Shown here: in pieces, positions 41,285-48,292 of the stretch
How positions within the stretch are numbered: the first letter of the stretch is position 1
How the letters are laid out: each line of letters starts with the position of its first letter
The notes under the pieces: generated by a model
The model's database searches: none
What the model was told of the DNA's origin: nothing
Seen by the model: only the letters and a program-made list of their open reading frames with translations
DNA from: Cytophagales bacterium Alg240-R148
GTDB lineage: Bacteria > Bacteroidota > Bacteroidia > Cytophagales > Cyclobacteriaceae
Reading direction: 5' to 3'
NCBI GenBank assembly: GCA_900537185.1
Contig: LS999826.1
Location: forward strand, 62,001-126,000
DNA length: 64,000 nucleotides
Program-made: the position numbers and the translations under genes

Positions 41285-42067
41285 ATGTCCACAGACGACC
41301 TCGGTTATTCCATAGAAATTAAAGAAAAACCACAAAGGATAATCTCTTTGGTTCCTAGTATAACAGAAACCTTGGTAGATCTGGGGGTGGGCAAAAGGCT
41401 GTTGGGGATCACCAAATTTTGTACACGGCCGAGCCATTTAAAAGAAAGAATCCAGCAAGTTGGCGGTACAAAAAACGTGAATTTTGAATCCATCGAAAAT
41501 ATCCAGCCAGATTTAATAATAGCCAACAAAAGTGAAAACACGAAGTCCGATGTAGAAACTTTGCGGGCGCAGTACAATACCTATGTGGTAGACATAGAAA
41601 ATATAGCAGATAATTCTCGTGTCATTAAAAGGCTTGGAAAGTTAACAGGCACAGAAGCAGCAGCAACAAATGAAGTTGCAAAATGGGAATTAGAATTATC
41701 AGAATTAGATAGAATTAAAGATAAGCCCAGTGTTTTATATTTGATTTGGAAAAAACCTTACATGGCGGCAGGAGCTAATACCTTTATTGACAGCGTGTTA
41801 ACTTTGGTGGGGTTTGAGAATAGCATGTCTCAATTGCGGTACCCTTCCATCGACCTAGAAGCGATTCAAAAAAAGCCAATGGCCTTTGTATTTTTAAGTT
41901 CTGAACCTTATCCATTTAAGCAAAAAGATTTGAATGAATTGGAAAAGATGCTAAAGGGCCCAACAAAAGTTGTGTTAGTAGATGGTGAAGCTTTTTCTTG
42001 GTTTGGAACGACCATGACAAAAAAAGCTTCTTATCTACAAAGTTTATTAAGGTCTCTTACTGTTTGA
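41285..42067 (+). CDS. Helical-backbone metal receptor (BtuF/cobalamin-binding-protein-like), no signal peptide
   Basis: A 260-residue protein of the class III periplasmic-binding-protein fold used by BtuF and siderophore/hemin receptors. Typical segments are KPQRIISLVPSITETLVDLG and VGKRLLGITKFCTRPSHLKE, then QPDLIIANKSEN. The long backbone helix and a second lobe (SVLYLIWKKPYMAAGANTFI) follow. Unlike transport receptors, no signal peptide or lipobox is visible from any plausible start (41270 or 41285). It may therefore be cytoplasmic and not an ABC receptor. No transporter genes are adjacent. The last 11 bp overlap the end of aroA on the other strand. Confidence 0.8.
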   Translation: MSTDDLGYSIEIKEKPQRIISLVPSITETLVDLGVGKRLLGITKFCTRPSHLKERIQQVGGTKNVNFESIENIQPDLIIANKSENTKSDVETLRAQYNTYVVDIENIADNSRVIKRLGKLTGTEAAATNEVAKWELELSELDRIKDKPSVLYLIWKKPYMAAGANTFIDSVLTLVGFENSMSQLRYPSIDLEAIQKKPMAFVFLSSEPYPFKQKDLNELEKMLKGPTKVVLVDGEAFSWFGTTMTKKASYLQSLLRSLTV

Positions 42068-43271
42068 GGCGTTTTATTTTCTCAAAGTCCTCCCAAAAAC
42101 TAGGGTAAGACTTGTTCACTACCGATGGGTCTTCAATGGTGAGTTCGGTGATTAAAGACAAAGGCGCAAAAGCCATGGCCATTCTATGGTCGTCATAGGT
42201 ATTAATAAAGACTCTTTCTGGAATGATAACTTCGTCGCAATAAAGCTCCCATGCGTCCCCCTCTTCTAATAGGTGGGCATTTAATTTGGCTAGTTCATTT
42301 TGCATGGCCGCTACCCGGTCTGTTTCCTTTATTTTAAGGCTTTCTAAACCAGTAAATTTCGCATTGATTTTATTGGCAGCACAAGCCACCATAACTGTTT
42401 GTGCTAAATCTGGACAGTTTCTAAAATCATACTCAAAGGCTTTGTAGTGTTTGGTAGGCGCAAACACAATTCCATTTTTATTTTCAATCGATTCAACTCC
42501 TAAGTTTTTCATTATTTCCATTATGGCGGCATCTCCTTGGAGGCTTTTTTTGGAAATATTTTTGATTTCAATGGTGCCAGATTGAGCAATGGATACCGCG
42601 CTTAACCAGTAACTTGCTCCGGACCAGTCTGGTTCGATAGTAAGTTGGGCCGCGCCATAATTTTTTTGTTGTACTTCAATGGTATTGGCATCTGTCCACT
42701 GTGCTCGAGCCCCAAAATGCTCCATGATGTTCATTGTCATATTGATGTAGGGCACACTGTAAATTGGAGGGGTCAATTGAATTTTTAAGCCTCCGGGTAA
42801 AAGTGGCGCCACCATTAACAAAGCAGAAATGTATTGGCTGCTCACATTGCCCTGCATGTGGATGGCACCCCTGTTGACAGGATCAAATCCTATTATTTTT
42901 ATGGGAGGATAACCATCTTTTTTTTCGTAACTAATTTTGGCACCAATTTCGGTTAAAGCGTCCACTAATAATTTAATGGGCCTTTCTTGCATCCGTTCGG
43001 TTCCAGTAAGTACAACTTGTTGGCCGGTAACCGTTGCATAAGCTGTTAAAAACCGCATAGTGGTACCTGCATCTCGTACATTCCAAACATTTTGATTTGA
43101 ATTCAAAAGTTTTAGCATGGTATTTGTGTCCCTAGCTGTAGATATATTAAAGAGATTGCACTTTTCCTTGGATAAGCTTTTAATAATCAGAGCTCTATTG
43201 GAAATACTTTTGGAAGACGGGATGTCTAATTCTGTATTTGTATTAATGGAAGAAGGCGCTAAAGTGAACAT
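42057..43271 (-). CDS. aroA: 3-phosphoshikimate 1-carboxyvinyltransferase (EPSP synthase)
   Basis: A 404-residue EPSP synthase that joins shikimate-3-phosphate and PEP, the sixth shikimate-pathway step. The sequence is divergent but has the key blocks: LDIPSSKSISNRALIIKSL at the start, RDAGTTMRFLTAYATVTGQ with GTERMQERPIKLLVDAL, SSQYISALLMVAPLLPGG, and near the C-terminus LKIKETDRVAAMQNELAKL and TYDDHRMAMAFAPLSL. I start at the ATG at 43271 (MFTLAPSSINTN), not the upstream TTG. It is one of the shikimate genes clustered on this strand. Confidence 0.93.
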   Translation of the reverse strand: MFTLAPSSINTNTELDIPSSKSISNRALIIKSLSKEKCNLFNISTARDTNTMLKLLNSNQNVWNVRDAGTTMRFLTAYATVTGQQVVLTGTERMQERPIKLLVDALTEIGAKISYEKKDGYPPIKIIGFDPVNRGAIHMQGNVSSQYISALLMVAPLLPGGLKIQLTPPIYSVPYINMTMNIMEHFGARAQWTDANTIEVQQKNYGAAQLTIEPDWSGASYWLSAVSIAQSGTIEIKNISKKSLQGDAAIMEIMKNLGVESIENKNGIVFAPTKHYKAFEYDFRNCPDLAQTVMVACAANKINAKFTGLESLKIKETDRVAAMQNELAKLNAHLLEEGDAWELYCDEVIIPERVFINTYDDHRMAMAFAPLSLITELTIEDPSVVNKSYPSFWEDFEKIKRLKQ

Positions 43272-43305
43272 GGGGTAAAGTGATTTTTTTAACAATTAAT
43301 AGTAA

Positions 43306-43313
43306 CAAAAATA
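43306..43313 (-). promoter_or_regulatory. Candidate -7 element for aroA
   Basis: The minus strand reads TATTTTTG, a TAnnTTTG match, 34 bp upstream of the aroA ATG. No -33 TTTG at the ideal distance. If used, aroA is a separate transcript from aroB. Confidence 0.45.
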
Positions 43314-43336
43314 GGTAAATTGACGTTTATTAAATT

Positions 43337-43510
43337 ATGAAATTAACTAGTAAAACACTCTTCTATGCATTGGGCTTAGCCGCCGGAGCTACTGCAGCAG
43401 CAGTATTGGCTTCCAAAACTAAATTGACTAGTAAGGTCAAAACATCTGCAAAGACTGAAAAGTCAGATTTTAAAAAAAATATTGAAGACTCAGAGCATAT
43501 TTACGTTTAG
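43337..43510 (+). CDS. Small hypothetical membrane-anchored protein (57 aa)
   Basis: A 57-residue frame starting ATG at 43337. The N-terminus MKLTSKTLFYALGLAAGATA is a short basic stretch followed by a hydrophobic, alanine-rich helix (about residues 7-25). Then comes a lysine-rich hydrophilic tail (SKTKLTSKVKTSAKTEKSDF) ending in an acidic stretch. The hydrophobic part could be a transmembrane anchor. It lies between the divergent aroA promoter and the convergent aroB, and its last 21 bp overlap the aroB 3' end. I recognise no family. The protein-like layout makes a real gene likely but not certain. Confidence 0.6.
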   Translation: MKLTSKTLFYALGLAAGATAAAVLASKTKLTSKVKTSAKTEKSDFKKNIEDSEHIYV

Positions 43511-44527
43511 ACCATTGTAGTGTCTAATAGATTCCAATAGATTTTTTTTATTAATCTCCACATCGTAAATGGCATTTCCAATGCCTTTCAAAAGGGACGC
43601 TTGAATTAGTTTCCCTTCATTTTTTTTATCCTGTAACATAAATGGGGCAATTGCTTCCATTGCACCTTCGGATATCTTTTGTTGCCCATAAGTGGCAATT
43701 AACAGTGTCGTTATTTCTTTAAGTGCCTCTTCACTGAGCAAGCCTTTGGACCAAGAAACATAACTTTCGCAAATCATACCAACGGCAATTGCTTCGCCAT
43801 GGAGCAATTTGTCCTTATCGAGGAAGTAGCTTTCAATGGCGTGTCCGATGGTGTGTCCAAAATTTAATATTTTTCTTAGCCCTTTTTCAGTTGGGTCTTC
43901 TTTTACAACTTCTTCTTTGATAGCCACTGATTTTTTAATTACTTCCAGCCAATTTAGATCGGGAAAAGATTGTTGTTGAAGCCATTTCCAATGTTCAGAA
44001 TCCTGAATCAAAGCATGTTTGACGACTTCTGCAAAACCAGAACGCAGTTCGTTTTGTGGCAATGTCTTTAAGAAAATCGGACATATAAACACTTCGTCTG
44101 GGAGTTGGAAAAACCCAATATGGTTTTTTAGAGGACCAAAATCGACACCTAATTTTCCGCCAACACTAGCATCTACCATAGACAACAATGTAGTTGGTAC
44201 ATTGATGAAGCGAATCCCCCGTTTGTAGGAAGCGGCACAAAACCCTCCCATGTCGCCAATTACACCTCCGCCTAGGTTGATAAGCAAGGCTTTTCTGTCA
44301 AAACCAAAGGAGGTAAGTTGTTCCCAAATATGGCTGCAGGTTGCAAGCTGTTTGTGCTCTTCTCCAGACGTTACCTCAATTGTTTTAGAAATTTTAAGTT
44401 CAGATAAAAGTGGAAGACAAAGTTCTTTCGTATGCTCATCCACTAATATTGCTACATCAGTGGGCTTTTGGTCACTGATGTAGCTTTGAATAGCTTTTGT
44501 TATAGAGGATTCAATAAATTTAGGCAT
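43490..44527 (-). CDS. aroB: 3-dehydroquinate synthase
   Basis: A 345-residue AroB that cyclises DAHP to 3-dehydroquinate, the second shikimate step, using NAD and a divalent metal. Clear blocks are LLINLGGGVIGDMGGFCAAS (NAD binding), KRGIRFINVPTTLLSMVDAS, GGKLGVDFGPLKNHIGFF, and RSGFAEVVKHALIQDSEHW with the metal-binding Glu. ILNFGHTIGHAIES has its metal-binding His. Its start overlaps the stop of the DAHP synthase gene by 8 bp, so the two are translationally coupled. Confidence 0.96.
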   Translation of the reverse strand: MPKFIESSITKAIQSYISDQKPTDVAILVDEHTKELCLPLLSELKISKTIEVTSGEEHKQLATCSHIWEQLTSFGFDRKALLINLGGGVIGDMGGFCAASYKRGIRFINVPTTLLSMVDASVGGKLGVDFGPLKNHIGFFQLPDEVFICPIFLKTLPQNELRSGFAEVVKHALIQDSEHWKWLQQQSFPDLNWLEVIKKSVAIKEEVVKEDPTEKGLRKILNFGHTIGHAIESYFLDKDKLLHGEAIAVGMICESYVSWSKGLLSEEALKEITTLLIATYGQQKISEGAMEAIAPFMLQDKKNEGKLIQASLLKGIGNAIYDVEINKKNLLESIRHYNGLNVNML

Positions 44528-45626
44528 CTACCTTTTTATTTTTTAGATCTGATAATCTGCTTTCTTGTAATCTAATGGATTCTTCATGAATATCCATCAA
44601 AATATTTTTAATGAATTTTTCACTCAGCCCTTTACCGGTTGCTTCATTTATTCTGCTCTGGATTACTTCGTCCCATCGATCTTTTTGGAATACAGCTAAA
44701 TTGTGATCGCTTTTATAATCGCCAATTTTTACAATTGCTTTGAATCTTTCAGATAGAGTTTCAATAATTTGATGGTCCAATATGTCTACATTTTCCCTTA
44801 GTTGGTCCAATTCACTTTTGAACTCTGGTGCGTCCTCAATGCTTTGTCTAAGTTCTAGGTTGGACAATATTTTATTCAATACGTCGGGAGTAACTTGTTG
44901 TTTGGCATCGCTCCAAGCGCTGTCGGGGTTGGTATGTGTTTCAATCATTAGCCCGTCGATTCCAAAGTTCAATGCGCGCTGAGAAATCTCCTCTATCATT
45001 TCTCTATTGCCACAAATGTGGCTGGGATCAGAAATAACCGTTAAAGAAGGGAACAATCGCTTTAAGTGTATAGGGTAGCTCCATTCAGGTTTGTTTCGGA
45101 ATCTGGTGGGAACGTTCACAGAGAACCCTCTATGTATGGCTCCAATTTTGTCGATTCCGGCTTGTGCCAATCGCTCTATGGCTCCAATCCACAATTGAAG
45201 ATCTGGGTTGATTGGGTTCTTAACCAATACAGGTATGTCAGTACCCTTTAAAGCATCGCATACTTCTTGCACCGAAAATGGGTTGACGGTTGTTCTAGCT
45301 CCTAGCCACAAAATATCTATTCCGGCTTTTAAAGCTTCCTCGACATGTTTGCCATTGGCAACTTCGGTCGAAACGGGTTTGTTCAAAATCTTTTTTGCTT
45401 TCATCAACCATTCCAACCCTTCAGAGCCAACGCCTTCAAAACTACCAGGTCTTGTTCGGGGCTTCCATATTCCCGCTCTGAAAACGCTGATGTCAGAATC
45501 TTTTAACGCCGTAGCAATACCCAATACTTGTTCTTCGGTTTCTGCGCTGCAGGGGCCAGCAATCCACAATGGATTTTGTAGGTTCATTCCCCAGTCTTCA
45601 ATTTTTTTAATGTCTAAATTTTCCAT
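44520..45626 (-). CDS. Bifunctional DAHP synthase / chorismate mutase (type II), attenuator-controlled copy
   Basis: A 368-residue fusion. Residues about 1-260 are a type I-beta DAHP synthase, the first shikimate step: AGPCSAETEEQVLG, FRAGIWKPRTRPGSFEG, WLGARTTVNPFSVQEVC, VLVKNPINPDLQLWIGAIER and SDPSHICGNREM. Residues about 270-360 are an AroQ-type chorismate mutase helix bundle (QLRENVDILDHQIIETLSER, then RFKAIVKIGDYKSDHN). The mutase domain makes prephenate and may give feedback inhibition. It lies directly behind a leader peptide and terminator (45644-45782) and is coupled to aroB. It is a paralogue of the gene at 45925-46992. Confidence 0.94.
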   Translation of the reverse strand: MENLDIKKIEDWGMNLQNPLWIAGPCSAETEEQVLGIATALKDSDISVFRAGIWKPRTRPGSFEGVGSEGLEWLMKAKKILNKPVSTEVANGKHVEEALKAGIDILWLGARTTVNPFSVQEVCDALKGTDIPVLVKNPINPDLQLWIGAIERLAQAGIDKIGAIHRGFSVNVPTRFRNKPEWSYPIHLKRLFPSLTVISDPSHICGNREMIEEISQRALNFGIDGLMIETHTNPDSAWSDAKQQVTPDVLNKILSNLELRQSIEDAPEFKSELDQLRENVDILDHQIIETLSERFKAIVKIGDYKSDHNLAVFQKDRWDEVIQSRINEATGKGLSEKFIKNILMDIHEESIRLQESRLSDLKNKKVDA

Positions 45627-45643
45627 GTCTTTAGTAGTTTGGC

Positions 45644-45678
45644 AAAAAAAAAGCCCGATTCTTTCGAATCAGGCTTTT
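45644..45678 (-). terminator. Attenuator terminator upstream of the DAHP synthase/chorismate mutase gene
   Basis: On the minus strand AAAAGCCTGATTC (45678-45666), loop GAAA, GAATCGGGCTTTT (45661-45649), then T to 45644. The stem is 13 bp with one U·G pair. It sits 18 bp before the start codon of the gene it would control, and 27 nt after the leader peptide's stop codon. Such a place fits regulated rather than final termination. Confidence 0.9.
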
Positions 45679-45704
45679 AGTATCGTTATATGTTTGTTTT
45701 TCTT

Positions 45705-45782
45705 TTAACAATAGAAGCGCTGACCCGTAATCCTACGGATGCTAAAATAAAAGAAAAAATAAAAGTTCTTTGTGCTTCTCAT
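45705..45782 (-). CDS. Phe/Tyr-rich leader peptide of the aromatic attenuator (25 aa)
   Basis: An ATG frame of 25 codons on the minus strand. The peptide starts MRSTKN, then FYFFFYF (codons 7-13), then SIRRITGQRFYC. Nine of 25 residues are Phe or Tyr. The gene downstream makes the precursors of Phe and Tyr, which is how leader peptides such as E. coli PheL work. The frame ends 27 nt before the terminator. RNA parts: AGAAGC (codons 2-3, 45779-45774) can pair with GCTTCT (45718-45713). TCAG(C)GCTT (45723-45715) can instead pair with AAGCCTGA (45676-45669) in the terminator's 5' arm. A stem ATCCGTA/TACGGGT (45740-45734 with 45729-45723) lies just after the Phe/Tyr run. A ribosome stalled at these codons would leave the second segment free to block the terminator. 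Confidence 0.82.
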   Translation of the reverse strand: MRSTKNFYFFFYFSIRRITGQRFYC

Positions 45783-45789
45783 TGTGCAA

Positions 45790-45797
45790 CAAATATC
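45790..45797 (-). promoter_or_regulatory. Candidate -7 element just upstream of the leader peptide
   Basis: The minus strand reads GATATTTG, seven of eight positions of TAnnTTTG counting free positions as matches. It ends 7 nt before the leader ATG, so a transcript from here would begin at or next to the ATG. The -33 position is only a T run. Transcription from the paralogue upstream is the alternative source. Confidence 0.4.
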
Positions 45798-45924
45798 AAA
45801 TAATAATATTTTAAAAAAAAACTTATTGCTCAGTTTTTTTGAAATTAATGTGAAAATTGCAAATTTATTAATGTTTTGTTGTTGTTGGGTTAATGTTTGT
45901 GCTGGTATGTTGGTAATTGTCTAA

Positions 45925-46992
45925 TTATTTTGTGGATTTGAAAATGTTGTTTTGTCTTTTAACAGAGTAATGATGGATTAACTTAAAGAGTTCTTCAACA
46001 AAATCGGACGGTACACCATGTGGATTGGACCATTCTTTCCTTGATTTTAATATTTCATTTAATCTTTCTAATTGAAAAATGGAAACGTTGTTCTTCTTTT
46101 TGTAGAGGCCTATAGCATCTACCAACTGAAGTCTTGATATAATGGATTCAATGATTTGATGGTCCAAGTGGTCTATTTTGTCTCTTAACTCTTCTAGATG
46201 AGCGGTATAGCTGCTGTCTTCAGAAGAGGTAGAACGTTTTTTTAAGCTTCTTAATAATTCTTTTAATTCTTCCGGTGTTATTTGCTGTTCTTTGTCGCTA
46301 AGCGCGAGGTCTGGGTTGCAGTGGGTTTCAATCATGAGCCCATCGAAATTAAGATCGTAAGCCTTCTGGGCAATTTCTCTAAGGTATTGCTTTTTCCCTC
46401 CAATATGACTTGGGTCGCAAACCATGGGCAATTCTGGAAAGGCGCTTTTTACGTCCAAAGCAATTTGCCAATGGGGTAGATTTCTGTACCGGGCAGATTT
46501 GTAAGTGGAGAACCCGCGGTGTATTAAACCAATATTGTTAATTCCTTTTTTTAAAAACCGCTCAATGGCGCCTATCCATAGGGATTCGTCGGCATTTATT
46601 GGGTTTTTAATCATGACGGGTATGTCACTACCAGCCAAGGATTCTGATATTTCTTCAATCAAAAAGGGGCTGACAGTTGTACGGGCACCTACCCAAAGGA
46701 TGTTTACATCGTGTTGCAATGCAAGGGCAACATGTTGAGAAGAAGCAACTTCCGTTGCTGTTTTTACGGGGTATTTTTCTTTGAGTTCCCGAAGCCAAGG
46801 AAGCGCTGTTTCTCCGAGCCCTTCAAAGCTATTGGGACGGGTTCTTGGTTTCCAAATCCCGGCTCTAATTATATTGATTCCTTGGGCAACAAGTCCTTCC
46901 GTTGTCTTGAATAATTGAGATCTGCTTTCGGCACTGCACGGACCGGCAATTATACCGTTTTCGTTTAAAATTTCACTTAGTTTAACAGGCAT
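45925..46992 (-). CDS. Bifunctional DAHP synthase / chorismate mutase (type II), second copy
   Basis: A 355-residue paralogue of the gene at 44520-45626 with the same order: DAHP synthase (AGPCSAESRSQLFKT, IRAGIWKPRTRPNSFEGLGE, WVGARTTVSPFLIEEIS, VMIKNPINADESLWIGAIER, CDPSHIGGKKQYL) and then a chorismate mutase (LRDKIDHLDHQIIESIISRL). No attenuator is seen in front of this copy, which starts 110 bp from the divergent proline dehydrogenase gene. No terminator is evident after it, so read-through into the leader of the next copy is possible. Two copies may separate basal supply from end-product-controlled supply; this is inference. Confidence 0.93.
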   Translation of the reverse strand: MPVKLSEILNENGIIAGPCSAESRSQLFKTTEGLVAQGINIIRAGIWKPRTRPNSFEGLGETALPWLRELKEKYPVKTATEVASSQHVALALQHDVNILWVGARTTVSPFLIEEISESLAGSDIPVMIKNPINADESLWIGAIERFLKKGINNIGLIHRGFSTYKSARYRNLPHWQIALDVKSAFPELPMVCDPSHIGGKKQYLREIAQKAYDLNFDGLMIETHCNPDLALSDKEQQITPEELKELLRSLKKRSTSSEDSSYTAHLEELRDKIDHLDHQIIESIISRLQLVDAIGLYKKKNNVSIFQLERLNEILKSRKEWSNPHGVPSDFVEELFKLIHHYSVKRQNNIFKSTK

Positions 46993-47066
46993 ATTTGGAT
47001 GGTGTTTTGCGCTTTATTTTTTTGGGCTGATAAAAATCAACTGTACTATTTTTTATTTTCATTTTC

Positions 47067-47085
47067 TGCACAATATATTTGTGCA
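47067..47085 (+). promoter_or_regulatory. Promoter and palindromic operator of proline dehydrogenase
   Basis: TATATTTG at 47074-47081 is an exact TAnnTTTG element 20 bp before the ATG at 47102. It sits within a perfect inverted repeat, TGCACAA-TATAT-TTGTGCA (47067-47085), 7-bp arms and a 5-bp centre. A protein bound here would cover the -7 box, so repression is the simplest reading. No good -33 TTTG is seen, which fits a weak or activated promoter. Confidence 0.65.
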
Positions 47086-47101
47086 TTTAAAGCCAAATGG
47101 T

Positions 47102-48283
47102 ATGGGAGAATTTAACAAGGTGTCTTTTGAGGACACATCGATAGCGTTTTCAGCAAAATCGAACTTTCAATTGAAAAAGGCTAAAGTGCTTTTTTCGGTA
47201 GTGAACAGTCCATGGATGGCTAAAATTGCCACTAATTCGGTAAAAATAGCAATTTCATTAGGATTACCAATAAAGTGGGCCGTAAAGCCTACTGCATTTG
47301 AGCACTTCTGTGGAGGAGAAACGATTGAAGAGTGCCACGATACAATTGAAACCTTGGGCTCTTATGGAATAGGAACCATTTTGGATTATAGTGTGGAAGG
47401 GGAGGACGACGAGGCTGTATTTGATGCGACACGGGATGAGATAATTAAAACCATAGAACATGGCCATAAAGATGGCAATGTACCCTTCAGTGTGTTCAAA
47501 GTTACCGGTTTGGGCGCAACAGAATTATTGGGAAAAGTCAACGATGGGGATCCTCTAAGTGCCGAAGAAAAAGAGGCATATGCAAGAATTGAAGCTAGAG
47601 TTTTGGCTATTTGCAAAACTGGACATGCTCTAAATGTACCTGTGCTGGTGGATGCAGAAGAAACCTGGATACAAAAACCCATTGACCGCATGGCCTATCA
47701 AATGATGGAAAAGTTCAACCTCGAAACGGCCATCGTCTTTAATACTTTTCAAATGTACCGTTCTGATATGCTTGAGAATTTAAAACAAGCAATAGAGGTT
47801 TCTAAAGGCAAAAATTATTTTATTGGTGCAAAATTGGTACGTGGGGCCTACATGGAAAAGGAAAGAGAGCGGGCAGAGAAAATGGGATATCCAAGTCCTA
47901 TACAACCCAATAAGGAGGCTACTGACAAAGACTTCAACGCCGGCATTGCTGCATGTGTAGACAATATAGAGTTGGTGACTTTGGTATGTGGTTCGCACAA
48001 CGAATACAGCAACGCTTATTTGGCCGAGTTAATGCATAACAAAGGGATAGAAAAAAAGGACAACCGTTTGTGGTTTGCCCAGCTTTATGGAATGAGTGAT
48101 AATATTTCCTTTAAACTCGCCAAAGAGGGTTATAATCTAGCTAAATATGTCCCTTACGGCCCTGTGAAATCCGTAATGCCTTATTTATTTAGAAGGGCTG
48201 AAGAAAACACTTCGGTTGCCGGACAAAGCAGTAGGGAACTCGATATGATTAAAAAGGAAATTATAAGAAGAAAATCGGCTTAA
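47102..48283 (+). CDS. Proline dehydrogenase (monofunctional)
   Basis: A 393-residue PRODH-domain protein that oxidises proline to pyrroline-5-carboxylate with FAD and passes electrons to quinone. Family blocks are GTILDYSVEGEDDEAVFDAT, PFSVFKVTGLGATELLGKV, LVDAEETWIQKPIDRMAYQM, FIGAKLVRGAYMEKERERAE, and VCGSHNEY. PYLFRRAEENTSVAGQSSRE supplies the substrate-binding Arg pair. There is no P5C dehydrogenase domain and no such gene nearby. I use the ATG at 47102; a GTG at 47081 lies inside the promoter. An ABC ATPase gene follows 9 bp after the stop. Confidence 0.93.
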   Translation: MGEFNKVSFEDTSIAFSAKSNFQLKKAKVLFSVVNSPWMAKIATNSVKIAISLGLPIKWAVKPTAFEHFCGGETIEECHDTIETLGSYGIGTILDYSVEGEDDEAVFDATRDEIIKTIEHGHKDGNVPFSVFKVTGLGATELLGKVNDGDPLSAEEKEAYARIEARVLAICKTGHALNVPVLVDAEETWIQKPIDRMAYQMMEKFNLETAIVFNTFQMYRSDMLENLKQAIEVSKGKNYFIGAKLVRGAYMEKERERAEKMGYPSPIQPNKEATDKDFNAGIAACVDNIELVTLVCGSHNEYSNAYLAELMHNKGIEKKDNRLWFAQLYGMSDNISFKLAKEGYNLAKYVPYGPVKSVMPYLFRRAEENTSVAGQSSRELDMIKKEIIRRKSA

Positions 48284-48292
48284 AGCATTCTG

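Noticed and set aside
45208-45708. A 166-codon open frame on the plus strand across the DAHP synthase/chorismate mutase gene
   Set aside because: It is antisense to a gene with strong family motifs, and its translation resembles no known protein.
47081-47101. A GTG start for proline dehydrogenase at 47081
   Set aside because: It lies within the -7 box; the ATG at 47102 fits the family's N-terminus.
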